Shown one piece after another: positions 46,291-56,806 of a stretch of DNA of 64,000 nucleotides; the stretch's first letter is position 1, and each line of letters begins with the position of its first letter. The notes beneath the pieces were generated by a model. That model saw nothing but the letters and a program-made list of their open reading frames with translations. It had not been told where the DNA came from and did not search any database. The DNA is from Schizochytrium sp. CCTCC M209059 (Eukaryota > Sar > Bigyra > Thraustochytrida > Thraustochytriidae). The translations under genes were made by a program, and so were the position numbers. The DNA lies in contig KN805388.1 of the NCBI GenBank assembly GCA_000818945.1, forward strand, positions 587,961-651,960, read 5' to 3'.

Positions 46291-49200
46291 ATGGCGAGCA
46301 ATGACGGCCTCCCGGAGGGCTGGGAGATGTCCGTGGACGAGGAGACGGGGAGAACGTTTTACATTAACCACAAGACGATGCAGACGAGCTGGACGCCGCC
46401 CGTCGAGGAACCGCTCCCGGCCGGCTGGGAGCAACAACGCGACGGGGAGGGCCGTATCTTTTTTATCAATCACAACACGCAGCAAACGCAATGGGAGGAC
46501 CCACGACTTTCGTTTGACACGTCTGCGCAGGTATCCTACCCAAATTTTGATGAGTCCTCGAACAATGCCGATGTCGGGGCCAACAGTAGCAATATGGGGA
46601 CCGGCTCCGGCCACGGAGGCAGCAGCGGCAACGGTATGGTTGCCTGTCCAGCGTGCACCTTTGAAAATAACCCCGGCGATTCAGCTTGCTCTGTGTGCGG
46701 GACGTCTCTGCCTGGTGCAGCCTCGGGCTCGAATGCGAGCTCGGGCGGAGGCGGAAGTGGACATTACGGGTCTGGTGGATACGGTGGCGACGACACCATT
46801 GACGCAGCCACGGCCGCTGCCATTGCGGCTGCCCAGGCAGAAGACGATCCCGGCGCAGATGCACTGAACGCCATCGAGCGCACCGTAGAGGTGACAGACC
46901 CGCGCGATTTGGAGCCGTTCTCTGTCCCAGATGAATACTCGATGGTCTGCACTCTCTGCGGCAAACCGTTTGATTGGAAAAACCGCAAACACCACTGCCG
47001 CTGCTCCGGCGGTCTTTATTGCCAGGAATGCAGCTCACACAAGGTCAAATTTGCCGTTCGCGGAGAGGATGTGAAGGAACGGCGTGTTTGCAACATTTGC
47101 TTTGAACATCAATCCGCCGGAGACAGACATTGCTTTCTGCGATACATGGGCATTTTGCGCGACGCCGGCGCTTCGCGGCGCGACGATCGCCTTCTTGCGT
47201 TCAAGGGCATTGTGCAGCTGCTGGACCGGCTCCCCGAGGCCATGCAACCGTATGCGAGCATTGAGGTCCAGGCAATGCCGCTTCGCACGCTCAACCAGAT
47301 TGAGCGCTGCGGCGGCGCGTCGGCACTCATCGACCTCTTGGCTACAGACGACGAGCGCAATACCCAGGTGGAGGCATGCGCAATGTTGGCGAGCATTGCT
47401 ACAGTTGCCTCCCAGCTTCCTTCAGACAATTCGTCGGTGCTCTCTCGCGCGTCGCTGCGCAACGATCTCTCTGACGGATCGTTTGCAATGAAAAGCGTTG
47501 GCACCATGCTCATGAGCGGCCCACCATGGCAAGCGCGCATGCACATTGCTCGCGCCATGTACCTTTTGGGTGACATGAGCGAGATTCAGGCGGCCACGCG
47601 CAAAGAGGGCATCCTGAGAGCGCTCTGCGAAGACCTCTTGGCCTCCGAAGAGGACCTTCAGGTGTGGACGACACGCGCCGTGGCGCAGCTCGTGGCTGGC
47701 AACGCGGACAACATCGAAGCGATGCTGGAAGCGAACGGAATGCAGGCGCTGGTGCTTTTGCTGAGCTCAACAAACGGTGAAATCAAAGAGGCCGCCGCGG
47801 CAGCCATTTGTTCCGGGCTCGAGCTCGAGGTGAGTGATCCGCGTCGCGGTCACGCGCTGGCATCTCGAATTCGTGACGCCATCGTTTCACTTGGTGGCAC
47901 AAGCGCAGCCGTGCGACTCTTGGAAGACTACAATGCAACCGTGGCGCGCAGTGGGCTTCAGCTGATCATGCATCTTTCCAATGGACAAGCCGAGCTCGTG
48001 CGTGCGGCAGGCGCTGTCCCTCTTGTGATTGCTCTTTTGAGCAACAGCGATGGTGACATTCAGGCAAGTGCCGCGCAGCTCCTGCGCAACATTGCTCAGT
48101 GCAGCATGGCCGGAAGTGCAGAAGTTCTGGACCGTGGGGGATTGTCCATGGCCATCCCCTTGCTTGGTTCGCACGACGCTACGTCGCGAAGCAATGCGGC
48201 AGCGCTGTGTGAGGCCTTTGCGGCTGATGAAAAGGGCGCGGCCTTGATAATTGAGGCGCGGGCTGTCCCGGCACTCGTTGGACTCGTGCGTGACCGCGAC
48301 AACCGCGTCCGTGGCCCAGCCGCGGGCGCTCTCGTGGGGCTTTTGCAGGCTGGATCGCATGAAAAGCAAGTCGTCGTGGATGCAGGTGGCGTGGAGGCCT
48401 TGCTAGGGCTTGAGAATAGCTCTGATCCGCATGTACTGCAGCAGCTCGTAGGGGCAGTGTACTCGTTTGTATCTGATGCCTCTCTCTTGGAGGTCTTGAC
48501 GCGGCGGATCGCGGCACCTTCCATGGCCATGAAGCTTTTGGGCTTGCTCGGTGGGGCGCACGCGAACTCGCTGGACATGCACACTGTGGAAATGCTTTTG
48601 CTCGTGGTCGCGGTGCTGTGCGGCGCTCGCGACGGTGATCAGTTCGCTGACGATGTAGCGCTCGCGGAGGCGACTGCTTCCGAGACACAAACCCGGGATC
48701 TGGTTGCCAGCAATGGCTCGCAGCTGATCTTGCCCCTGCTCGGTTCGGTTCACCATCAGCCGGCGCTCGTGCTCGCGGCCTTTCGTCTTCTTCTCTCCGT
48801 GTGCAGTTCCGTGAACGGTGCGACGGCCGTGGCTAAGAGTGGCGGCGTGACGGCCGTTGTGCGTGCCCTCGACGACTCCTTGGGCATTGAAACGGGAAGC
48901 GCCGAGGCTGGGCACCTTGTGACGCAGCTGCGGCAGTACGGCATTGCACTTTTTGGTCGGCTGTGCAGCGGCGGGAACGCTTCGGGCGGACGCTCCGACA
49001 CGATTTCAACGGCAACGGCGGACGATGTACGCTTTGGCGTGCGCGCAATCGCGCGTGTGCTCGAGGCACCGTCTGTGGGTGCTTCAAATGATGAGCACCT
49101 GGCCATGCAGCTGTCCGCCGTGCGGGCATTGCGGAGTCTTTCGTATCACAGCGGCAATTGGGAGGCGATTGCCTCGGCTGCGCTTCCGCAACTGATTGAG

Positions 49201-52200
49201 ATGCTCTTGAGCAGCGACTCGCAGTCGACGCTGCTCGCGGATATTGCGTCTGTGATTTCCAATTTGGCCAAACTCGAGAAACATGCTGACATGGTACTCG
49301 ATGCCGGGGCGGTTTTTGCACTTTTGGGCTTGTTGTCGGAAAAGGGCGGCGAGGCCGTGGAGTCCGGTTTGCAGACATTGACGGCGCTCGCCGAGTCCTC
49401 GAAGCGGTGTCGCGTCGCCATTGTGGACCAAGGGGCTGCTCCAAAGCTTTTGCACCTCGCTGAGCAGCGCGAGGTACCGATTCCTGAGCTTTCGCTCAAG
49501 TGCCTGTCTGTTTTGGCTGGGGAGGCTGCCAATGCTGCAAAGATTACTGCCGAGACGGGGGCAACAGACACCCTTCTCCGCCTGTTGAAGACGCCGGACA
49601 GCAGCGTGGCCGCGCAGGCACTCGAAATTCTGCTTGCTGTCGCCAAGGACAGCGACACGCTCTGGCAGCAGCTAGTGGTGAATGCTGACATTGACTCGGC
49701 CGTGTCGTTGCTCAAGCTAGGGCCTCCTCGTGTGCAGGGCCAGGCGTGTTCGACGATTGCGGCTCTGTGCGGCGACTCACCTGGATATGCACTGTGCGCC
49801 TCGCCAACTATTTTGGAGGTTTTGCCCGTCATGGTGCAACTGTTGACGCCTTCTGAGCATTTTGGTGCTGATAAGTCCGAATCACCAGCCAAGGAGGCTG
49901 CAGCGGCATGTGCGCTTCTCTCTGGGTCGTCCGTGGCTCGCGAAGCGCTCGTGGCTGCAGGCGTCATTCCAAGTCTCGTTGCGCTCCTGCTGCGGGAGCG
50001 GCGTCTGGGTCGACCGCGTTCGGCAACGTCGGAGCACACGCTTTCGGCACTATTTTCTTTGAGTGCGGCTGTTCATGACGCTGGAAGTGGCCAGGAAGCT
50101 GACGAAGAAGCGGCGGGCGACGAGGCGCCCACGTCTTCGCTGTGGACCGGCATTGAAAAACTTGGCAAGAGACGTGATACGATCGACGCTGTTATTACGA
50201 TTTTGGATGCGCATATTCGTGACGCAAGCCCGACGCCGAGCGGATGCGATCGTCTGGAACTGTGTGAGCGCGCCGTTCTGTTATTGGGTCGACTTCCCGG
50301 CTCGCTTTCGCCAAATGAGACGACACTGCTTGGTCGATCCGCGCGGTCCATCAATCTGGTCATGGCGGAAGCTTGCCCAGAGCCGCTCACCAAGGCGTGC
50401 CTGCGAACTCTCGGCCGTCTTGCCAAGGAGACCTCGCTCGTGGCTACGCTTACCGCTGCAGGGACGATCCGGACGGTGGCAAGGCTCTTGGAGCCCCTTT
50501 TGAAACAGCAAGATCAAGAGGGAGACGCCGCTGCCGCGGACCTCGAGGCTGCCGTTGTGCTTCAGGCGGCCAAACTCTTGGCGTCCTTGGTTCACGACGC
50601 CGGGGACCGTGGCGTAGATGATGCAATCGTTGGCACCAAGGCGATTCCAGCCCTGGCGACGCTGCTGACGCGAGCGCAGGAGATCTTCCCTGCGGAAGAG
50701 CACGCGGAAGCCGCTCTTTCGGCCGGACTAGAGGCGATCGCGTCTCTGGCTCGCGGCGGACCGGCTGTGCAAAAGGCGATTATGAAAAGCGGCGATAGCG
50801 TTCTTCCGGCTCTGGCCGAAGTGGTTTCCCGTTTCGACATGGAAGGCGAGGAGAATGTACAGCGTGCGACGCACGCATTTGCAACGCTTTCGCGTCTGGC
50901 GACCCTGGGCGAGCACCGTGAAGCTATTGTGAGCGCAGACCCGAGCCTTTCGAATATTGCTTGCCGCGTCTTTGCCTCGGCACAGGACCCTGGCCTTGTC
51001 AAGGCCGCCACGCAGTTTGTCGCCGACCTGGGTCCTGCCGTGCTCGAAGAGGAAGTCGTGACGGGCCTCGTCGACAAGGTCATGAGCGAGGCTGCCTTTA
51101 AGGATGCGCGTGGGCCCGCGTTGCAAGCGCTTGGTGTGTCCGCAATGGTGCCTTCGCTCGGCAAAGTGATTATCGAGCGTGGCATTTTCACGCAGCTTGA
51201 TGCAATGCTCGAGGAAGGTGGCAAGCCTGGCGAGTTTGCCCAAGATGCAGCGTCGCTTTTGCGCCATCTTTGTGGTTTAGTGGCAGTGCTGGGGTCTTTC
51301 AAACCACAAGAACAAGATGAGAATGATGATGAGGAAGAGGAAGGAGAGGAGGTGCGCAACGGCAAAGATACGGCTGTCAGCGACCGAGACTCGCAGCTCG
51401 AGGGCGCGGTTGACTCTTGTGTGAAGCTGATTCTCGGGGACAAAGTGCAATCTGCTGCAGTGGTTACGGAAGGTTTGCTAGGATTGAACTCGCTTTTGCT
51501 GGTGAATGATGCGCGTCTCAAGGCTGGCAAAAACTCCAAGCTTATGGCCGCTCTGAAGCGTATCGCCACGAGCGCGACTTCGGAGACCTTTGCCGCACAG
51601 ACTGCAGCGAATGTTGTGCGCTTTATTGGCACGGGTGAGACATTGAAGCAAGACATGTCCCGACCCCGTGTCGCGCCGCCACCAGGACCAGGACCAGGAC
51701 CAGGATCAGGATCAGGATCAGGGACCGGATCCGTGCCGAGTGGGCAACAGAACCGTCCTCGCGGTCCTGGGTCGGTGTCTTCAGGTTCCTCGGGCATGAA
51801 TGGTCATGTGACGCCCAAACCTCCCCCGCAGGCGTCGTTTGCGGGAAGCGGGAGCAGTGTTGGTGGCACGAGCGCCTCGCGGCCTCCTCCTCCGCCAATG
51901 CCAATGAGTGCGAATGGGCGTCAGGGCTCGTTGCCCAAGGCGTCGCCTCTTTTGGCACCGCAGCAGCCGGCCCTTGGCCCGCCTCCACTTCGAGGTGGCA
52001 TCGGAAGCAGCAGTAGTAGCAGCGTGAGCAGCAGTGGATACATGAGTAGTCGGCATAGCATGGGAGGCAGCGGGACGCTCTTGCCCACGTACAGCAACAA
52101 GTCTTTGGGATCCAGCTTCGCGGGCCGTTCAGGTGGAAGCCAGGATACGGCAATGACTGATGCGCAGCTGGCCATGAAGCTCCAGGCTGAGGAGGATGCA

Positions 52201-52479
52201 CGTGGAAGAGAGCGCGCAGCCAAGTCTGGGTCGTCGATGCGGTCGTCGCCACCAGCAAGCAAACCAAAGCTGTGGTCATGCCCACAGTGCACATTTGAGA
52301 ACAAGCCCGAGGCTAGCAAATGCGAAATGTGTACTGCAGCACGTCCTGGCGGTTCGAGCAATTTGACTCGTGTAAAATGCCCCAACTGCAGCACAATTCT
52401 CGGCGCGCCTCCTGGTGCTCAGATGTTTCAATGCATGAATTGCAAGGCAACCTCTCCTGTAAATGCGCATCGATGCTAA
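46291..52479 (+). CDS. WW-WW-RanBP2 ZnF-FYVE-ARM-RanBP2 ZnF-LSD1-type ZnF scaffold
   Basis: The protein has 2,062 aa from the ATG at 46291 (aagATGG). Two WW domains lie at residues about 5-75 (LPEGWEMS...TSWTPP and LPAGWEQQ...TQWEDP). A RanBP2-type zinc finger (CPACTFEN, then CSVCG) lies near 117-140. A FYVE-type finger (about 219-275) keeps RKHHCR and RRVCNIC; its third and fourth cysteines are C-x-C rather than C-x2-C. About 1,500 residues of armadillo-like helices follow (repeated LLGLL...AA...L patterns). The C-terminus has a Gly/Pro/Ser-rich linker, a second RanBP2 finger (CPQCTFEN, near 1995) and a final CPNC...CMNC finger of LSD1 type. Known: FYVE binds PI3P, WW binds Pro motifs, NZF-like fingers can bind ubiquitin. 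An endosomal ubiquitin-linked scaffold is inferred. Confidence 0.9.
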   Translation: MASNDGLPEGWEMSVDEETGRTFYINHKTMQTSWTPPVEEPLPAGWEQQRDGEGRIFFINHNTQQTQWEDPRLSFDTSAQVSYPNFDESSNNADVGANSSNMGTGSGHGGSSGNGMVACPACTFENNPGDSACSVCGTSLPGAASGSNASSGGGGSGHYGSGGYGGDDTIDAATAAAIAAAQAEDDPGADALNAIERTVEVTDPRDLEPFSVPDEYSMVCTLCGKPFDWKNRKHHCRCSGGLYCQECSSHKVKFAVRGEDVKERRVCNICFEHQSAGDRHCFLRYMGILRDAGASRRDDRLLAFKGIVQLLDRLPEAMQPYASIEVQAMPLRTLNQIERCGGASALIDLLATDDERNTQVEACAMLASIATVASQLPSDNSSVLSRASLRNDLSDGSFAMKSVGTMLMSGPPWQARMHIARAMYLLGDMSEIQAATRKEGILRALCEDLLASEEDLQVWTTRAVAQLVAGNADNIEAMLEANGMQALVLLLSSTNGEIKEAAAAAICSGLELEVSDPRRGHALASRIRDAIVSLGGTSAAVRLLEDYNATVARSGLQLIMHLSNGQAELVRAAGAVPLVIALLSNSDGDIQASAAQLLRNIAQCSMAGSAEVLDRGGLSMAIPLLGSHDATSRSNAAALCEAFAADEKGAALIIEARAVPALVGLVRDRDNRVRGPAAGALVGLLQAGSHEKQVVVDAGGVEALLGLENSSDPHVLQQLVGAVYSFVSDASLLEVLTRRIAAPSMAMKLLGLLGGAHANSLDMHTVEMLLLVVAVLCGARDGDQFADDVALAEATASETQTRDLVASNGSQLILPLLGSVHHQPALVLAAFRLLLSVCSSVNGATAVAKSGGVTAVVRALDDSLGIETGSAEAGHLVTQLRQYGIALFGRLCSGGNASGGRSDTISTATADDVRFGVRAIARVLEAPSVGASNDEHLAMQLSAVRALRSLSYHSGNWEAIASAALPQLIEMLLSSDSQSTLLADIASVISNLAKLEKHADMVLDAGAVFALLGLLSEKGGEAVESGLQTLTALAESSKRCRVAIVDQGAAPKLLHLAEQREVPIPELSLKCLSVLAGEAANAAKITAETGATDTLLRLLKTPDSSVAAQALEILLAVAKDSDTLWQQLVVNADIDSAVSLLKLGPPRVQGQACSTIAALCGDSPGYALCASPTILEVLPVMVQLLTPSEHFGADKSESPAKEAAAACALLSGSSVAREALVAAGVIPSLVALLLRERRLGRPRSATSEHTLSALFSLSAAVHDAGSGQEADEEAAGDEAPTSSLWTGIEKLGKRRDTIDAVITILDAHIRDASPTPSGCDRLELCERAVLLLGRLPGSLSPNETTLLGRSARSINLVMAEACPEPLTKACLRTLGRLAKETSLVATLTAAGTIRTVARLLEPLLKQQDQEGDAAAADLEAAVVLQAAKLLASLVHDAGDRGVDDAIVGTKAIPALATLLTRAQEIFPAEEHAEAALSAGLEAIASLARGGPAVQKAIMKSGDSVLPALAEVVSRFDMEGEENVQRATHAFATLSRLATLGEHREAIVSADPSLSNIACRVFASAQDPGLVKAATQFVADLGPAVLEEEVVTGLVDKVMSEAAFKDARGPALQALGVSAMVPSLGKVIIERGIFTQLDAMLEEGGKPGEFAQDAASLLRHLCGLVAVLGSFKPQEQDENDDEEEEGEEVRNGKDTAVSDRDSQLEGAVDSCVKLILGDKVQSAAVVTEGLLGLNSLLLVNDARLKAGKNSKLMAALKRIATSATSETFAAQTAANVVRFIGTGETLKQDMSRPRVAPPPGPGPGPGSGSGSGTGSVPSGQQNRPRGPGSVSSGSSGMNGHVTPKPPPQASFAGSGSSVGGTSASRPPPPPMPMSANGRQGSLPKASPLLAPQQPALGPPPLRGGIGSSSSSSVSSSGYMSSRHSMGGSGTLLPTYSNKSLGSSFAGRSGGSQDTAMTDAQLAMKLQAEEDARGRERAAKSGSSMRSSPPASKPKLWSCPQCTFENKPEASKCEMCTAARPGGSSNLTRVKCPNCSTILGAPPGAQMFQCMNCKATSPVNAHRC

Positions 52480-53290
52480 CTAGATGCACACCGTTTTATT
52501 AGAGATATTTCTTTGATTTTTTTCTTTCGATGTGGTGGGTCATCGCAGGTCTGTTTGGCTTTTCTCTTTATTGTCTGACACTTGTAGCGAGCAGGCAAGC
52601 ACGGCGCTTTGACTGAATAACGTTTGCCTCATCTGCCGCGATGTGTGACGGTCGCGCGACGGCCCACCGGCCGTGGTTCGATACTTGAAGCTGCGGCAAG
52701 ATGTTGTCAATGATGTCGTCTTTTCAGACAACTGTTTGTGCCAGAGTGAGACTTGTGTTTGTGTATCAACGCATGGCACAACACTCTTGATCGGGAGAGT
52801 CGCACGGCAGCGCCGAAGGCAATGTTGCTTTTTCAAGACAATCATTAGCACACCTCAGAAGCGGCATGAAGAGGATCGGTCACTTCGTAAGCCCATGATA
52901 ACGACTTAATCCGGCCTCTTTTCGTTGGAGTAGACCATTCGAAATTGAAGGCGCTGCCAACGTTTTTCATCTTTCCACATTTGATCAAAAATGCTTTTGA
53001 GAATCGCAAACTTCCCGTCATGACGATGTCAGTGTGAATTAAGGCTCATTAGCTTATACTTGGGATAATGCTTGGCCCGATCGCGCAAGCGTAATTTCGA
53101 GGGGGTAGAAAAAAAAAGTTGGACAAAGAAAGAAAGAAACAAAGAAACAAACAACAGAGGAAAGCATGACTTCTTTTAAAGAACACCATCCATGTTCACC
53201 TGTTTAGTATTGGTCGACTTTTGGGAAAGATGAGCACGAATGAAAGAATGTAAGAAAGAAAGGTCAAAGGAACAGAAGAAGAGGGAAACT
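52480..53290. other. Intergenic between convergent genes
   Basis: About 810 bp, AT-richer than the coding DNA, with A-rich runs near 53110-53160. I see no gene, RNA or repeat array. Confidence 0.55.
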
Positions 53291-55825
53291 TTAGGCAATG
53301 ACACAGCAGCCCCCAGCAGGCCCGCCTCCTCCGTTGCGAATGGCAGGAAGGTTGAGAGCGCCGGCACCAACGAGCTTGAGGTTGGCCTTGTAGGCCGGAC
53401 CATCGACAGCGTCCATGGGGTACGAAGAAGAAGCGGTGAGGGGAAGGTCAACGCCGACGTTGCTGAGCACCTCGACCCAGTTGCGGACCTCGGAGATGTG
53501 AATGTTCTCCATGAGGTAAGTGACCTGGACCTCTGGGTCCTCCTGGCGCTTGCCCGGGTACGTGGAGAGGGCAGCAATCCATCCCTCTTTTTCGTTAAAG
53601 GCGAGGCTGTCGACCTCGCTGAAAGCAGCGTGGTGCTCGGTTTGGCGACCTTCCGGGTCGTAAAGATAGAGGCCCTTGCTTCCAACGACGAGAAGAAGAG
53701 GCACGCGCACGGCCTTGGCGTTGAAGGCAATGACACGGTCGGCACCAATGAGGCCATCGTCCTCGGGAAGGTACTCTGCCGCCGTTTCGAGAAAGTTGCG
53801 GCGGGCATCCTCGATGCGCAAGAGATCCTTGGCGTCCTTGATGAAGACCTTGGTACGACCGAGCTCGTAGTGCTTGACCCCTCCCTTGCGGAGAATATCT
53901 TCGGTGGCCTTGCGCGTATCTGGTTCCCAGCGGTCGGTTCCGGCGACGGCGCACTTGAATTTTGCGGCAAACTCGTCGTAGGTCATGCGGAAGGCGTAGC
54001 CAGCGCGACGCACAATGAGATTCTCGGCGATGCCGAGGTAGCGGACTTGGGTAATGACCATGTCGCCCTCAAACATGCCAGCGCGCTTGGACTCGTTGGG
54101 CTTGATGCAGCGAATGTAGTGCTGGTTGTTGGAGCGAAGCGTGTCCATGAGGTCAGCCACGGATTTCTTGTACTGCATGCAGGTGGTAGGCGGGCGCTTG
54201 TTGGTCTTGCGGCCGGCGTCCACTGCGGGATGGTCCGCAAAGAGTTCCTTTGCAATGGGGTTGCGCGCCGTGTGGTAGACGACGAGGACAAGATCCGGAA
54301 AGAGTGTATCCTTGTTGGCTTCGAGCATGCCCTCGGTGTTGTAGAGCACGGTGCCGGCGTAGTGGCGGATCTCGAATTCCCCGGGGGCAGCGCCCCGAGG
54401 AACGGAGAGCTCGCGGGCGCGAATATTGGACTGGAACTTTTGAAAGAGCGTCGCGTCGGTGGCCTGGGGAAAGATGCTCTGTTCGTCGATGAGGGAGAAG
54501 AGGCCGCCGCGGCGGTCGACGAGCTCGACAATGGGAGTATTGTCAAAGAAGTCGATAGGAACCCAGGAAATGTTCTCGCGCTTGTACTCTGCCTGCTCGC
54601 CCTTGAGCGTGAGCTCGATGAAGAGCGCGTGCAGCTTTTCGTTGGTGTAGTTGATGCAAAGCTGCTCGAAGCCGTTCACGCCGAGGATCTCGAAGCCGTA
54701 AATGTCGAGAACGCCGATGCAGGTGGAAAACTGCTCCGTATGGATGGTCTCGTTGCAGCGAGCGACAATGTGGTCGAAGAGGCGACCGTAGAGCGACTTG
54801 GCGAGCGAGTCGCGCGCAAAGGCAGCCTTTTCGGCGCTGAGACTGGTACGCACGCTCTCGGTGCCGGACTTTACGGTGCGGTGGGTAAGCGCCGTGCCGA
54901 GGTCGCTTTCGTTGACACCGAGGAGGCTGGCGGCCTCGGAGACGGCGCGCGCGTTGACGATGTCAGAAGCGTCGCGGCCTCGGGACTCGAATTCGACGTT
55001 GCCGAGGTGGAGAATCGCGGCAAGGATGGCAAAGATGGCGTTCTGCTCGTCACTGCCCATGCCGATAAAGTCCATGGCGCGGGTGGTCTCGCTAAAGTCC
55101 CTGGCATCGTCAATGCTACGCACCTTGGCGGCGCCGGGGTCGCCAAAAAAATTGTAATCGCCCGGGCTGCCGGAGAGCTTGAAGTCGCCGCGCCTTCGGC
55201 TGTCGGAGAGCAACTGGTAAAAGATGTGAAAGTTGCGCTCGCCTTCCTGCTGGTGGGTGACGCGGGTCTTTTCCAGCAAATAAGTGGAGATGGAACCTCC
55301 ACTGGGGTCGCCATAGAGAAAGTTGATGGCAAAGTACTTGCCAAAGCGCGAAGAGTTGTCGTTGCGGCGGGGGTTGGCGTTGCCAAAGGCCTCCAGCAGA
55401 GGGTTGGTCTGGAGGAGCTCCTCCTTGATGTGCTGGACCTGCTTGCTCTTGCTTGCCATGGCCGCCACGTACTCCATGACGGTCTTGCTGGCCTCGGTCT
55501 TGCCGGCGCCGGACTCGCCGGTGATGATGACACATTCGTTGGAAGTATTGAGCATCATGGACCGGTAAGCCATCTCTGCGATGCCGTAGACGTGGGGAGG
55601 TCTCTCATAGAGCTTTTTCGAGACATAGGAGCGAATTTTGCTCGATCCATAGAGTCCGCTGATGAGACGGTAAGGGTTCACAACGAGGAGCACCTCGCCG
55701 ATGTACGTGTAGATTTCATCGGCGCGGTGGCGCGCGGCCAGGGCCTCTACGATCTCCTGCTCGCCCGACCCGTCGAGCAAGACCAAGTCGTTGACCACGC
55801 CGCTCTTTGCGCCGCGATAAGACAT
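53291..55825 (-). CDS. Short class I myosin, no IQ motif, TH1-like tail and CaaX end
   Basis: The protein has 844 aa from the ATG at 55825. The motor (about 1-680) has P-loop GESGAGK (103-109), NPLLEAFGNA, a switch I segment NDNSSRFGK, switch II DIYGFE and the actin-binding HYIRCIKPN. The converter ends in GRTKVFIKDAKDLL. The IQ light-chain site expected next is missing: the chain passes directly (LETAAEYLPEDD) into a TH1-like lipid-binding tail (about 705-815, with LLLVVGSKGLYLYDPEG). The last residues are GGCCVIA, so C841 sits in a CVIA CaaX box suited to farnesylation. Dictyostelium MyoK is a known short, prenylated myosin I. Here a prenyl group plus TH1 would give double membrane attachment. 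Confidence 0.9.
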   Translation of the reverse strand: MSYRGAKSGVVNDLVLLDGSGEQEIVEALAARHRADEIYTYIGEVLLVVNPYRLISGLYGSSKIRSYVSKKLYERPPHVYGIAEMAYRSMMLNTSNECVIITGESGAGKTEASKTVMEYVAAMASKSKQVQHIKEELLQTNPLLEAFGNANPRRNDNSSRFGKYFAINFLYGDPSGGSISTYLLEKTRVTHQQEGERNFHIFYQLLSDSRRRGDFKLSGSPGDYNFFGDPGAAKVRSIDDARDFSETTRAMDFIGMGSDEQNAIFAILAAILHLGNVEFESRGRDASDIVNARAVSEAASLLGVNESDLGTALTHRTVKSGTESVRTSLSAEKAAFARDSLAKSLYGRLFDHIVARCNETIHTEQFSTCIGVLDIYGFEILGVNGFEQLCINYTNEKLHALFIELTLKGEQAEYKRENISWVPIDFFDNTPIVELVDRRGGLFSLIDEQSIFPQATDATLFQKFQSNIRARELSVPRGAAPGEFEIRHYAGTVLYNTEGMLEANKDTLFPDLVLVVYHTARNPIAKELFADHPAVDAGRKTNKRPPTTCMQYKKSVADLMDTLRSNNQHYIRCIKPNESKRAGMFEGDMVITQVRYLGIAENLIVRRAGYAFRMTYDEFAAKFKCAVAGTDRWEPDTRKATEDILRKGGVKHYELGRTKVFIKDAKDLLRIEDARRNFLETAAEYLPEDDGLIGADRVIAFNAKAVRVPLLLVVGSKGLYLYDPEGRQTEHHAAFSEVDSLAFNEKEGWIAALSTYPGKRQEDPEVQVTYLMENIHISEVRNWVEVLSNVGVDLPLTASSSYPMDAVDGPAYKANLKLVGAGALNLPAIRNGGGGPAGGCCVIA

Positions 55826-56569
55826 GGCGCCAGTCTAGTGTTCGGTCTCCCTCGCGCGCGCAAGTCGGCGAGCGAGCTTGCGTGCGCGCGTGCTTGCGTG
55901 CGTGTCTGTGCGCGCAAGTGGCGACGCGCGCTTGTGCAGACGTGCCTGCGCGAGCGACCGTACGCACGCGTGGGCTCGTTCGAGGTCTGGCTGCCTTCGC
56001 CCGCCTTGGTGGGGCGCGGGTATTCAGCTATCCCGCTCGAGCGAGCGAGGGAAGGGCGCGGCTTTGTCTTCCGGCAAGCAGACTGGGCACGCACGCACGC
56101 AGGAAAGCGGCGCGCGCCTTGTGTGCGCACAAGCTCGTTGTGCGCGTGCCGCGCGTGCTGTCAGTCACTGCTCGTTTCTTTCTTGTTTACTTTCTCCTTC
56201 GCCGCGTCCCTCGCGGGGGCGGCCGTCGCTACGACCTCGTCGCGCCGGGGCGGGGCGGAGGCCTGCTCTCGCAGGCTGAGGCGGGCGGCGCTCGCTGCGC
56301 GAGGGCGGGCTTGAGCTCAGGTCCTGCCTGATCACTCGCTCTCTCTCTCCCCGTGCGCGCCGCGTCGTGTTGGAGGTATGCTCGCACGCGCGTGCCGCCG
56401 GGGAAACCCCCGCCGCGGTGCAGGCCGACAGTCGCTCCGCACCCCCCTCTAGCGGCGACGCAACGACAGGAGTCGGGCACGCGCGGGGGTGGGGAGAGAG
56501 TCCGGCCCGCCTTCTCGGCCTGGGTTTTTACGGCGTATACATACATGAAGGTGGTGAACAGAATGAGCG

Positions 56570-56600
56570 CGCTCGAGCTCGAGCTCGAGCTCGAGCTCGC
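56570..56600. repeat. (GAGCTC)n palindromic hexamer run
   Basis: About five gagctc units. Every unit is its own reverse complement, so the tract can form hairpins. Confidence 0.85.
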
Positions 56601-56776
56601 TGTCACCAAGACGATCAAACCAATCGTCGCCAAGAAAGAAAGTCTCCTCGAAGGTCCTTGCTGGCTGGTCACATCCCCATCGCCGGCGTCTGCCGGGGCC
56701 GAAGGCGCGTACCCTCGAAGCCCGCCGGCCGGCCGGACGAGCAGCAGCTGCGGCGGCCAGAAAGGCGCGGAGAGGC

Positions 56777-56806
56777 GCTTGCTTGCTTGCTTGCTTGCTT
56801 GCTTGC
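56777..56806. repeat. (CTTG)n microsatellite
   Basis: About seven cttg units inside the GC-rich part of the spacer. Confidence 0.9.

Noticed and set aside
45529..46614. 361-codon minus-strand ORF
   Set aside because: Arg/Ala-rich, overlaps the WW-domain coding start and the CGTCG repeat; no domain.
52640..52700. Possible tRNA B-box-like GGTTCGA
   Set aside because: No cloverleaf could be folded around it by eye.
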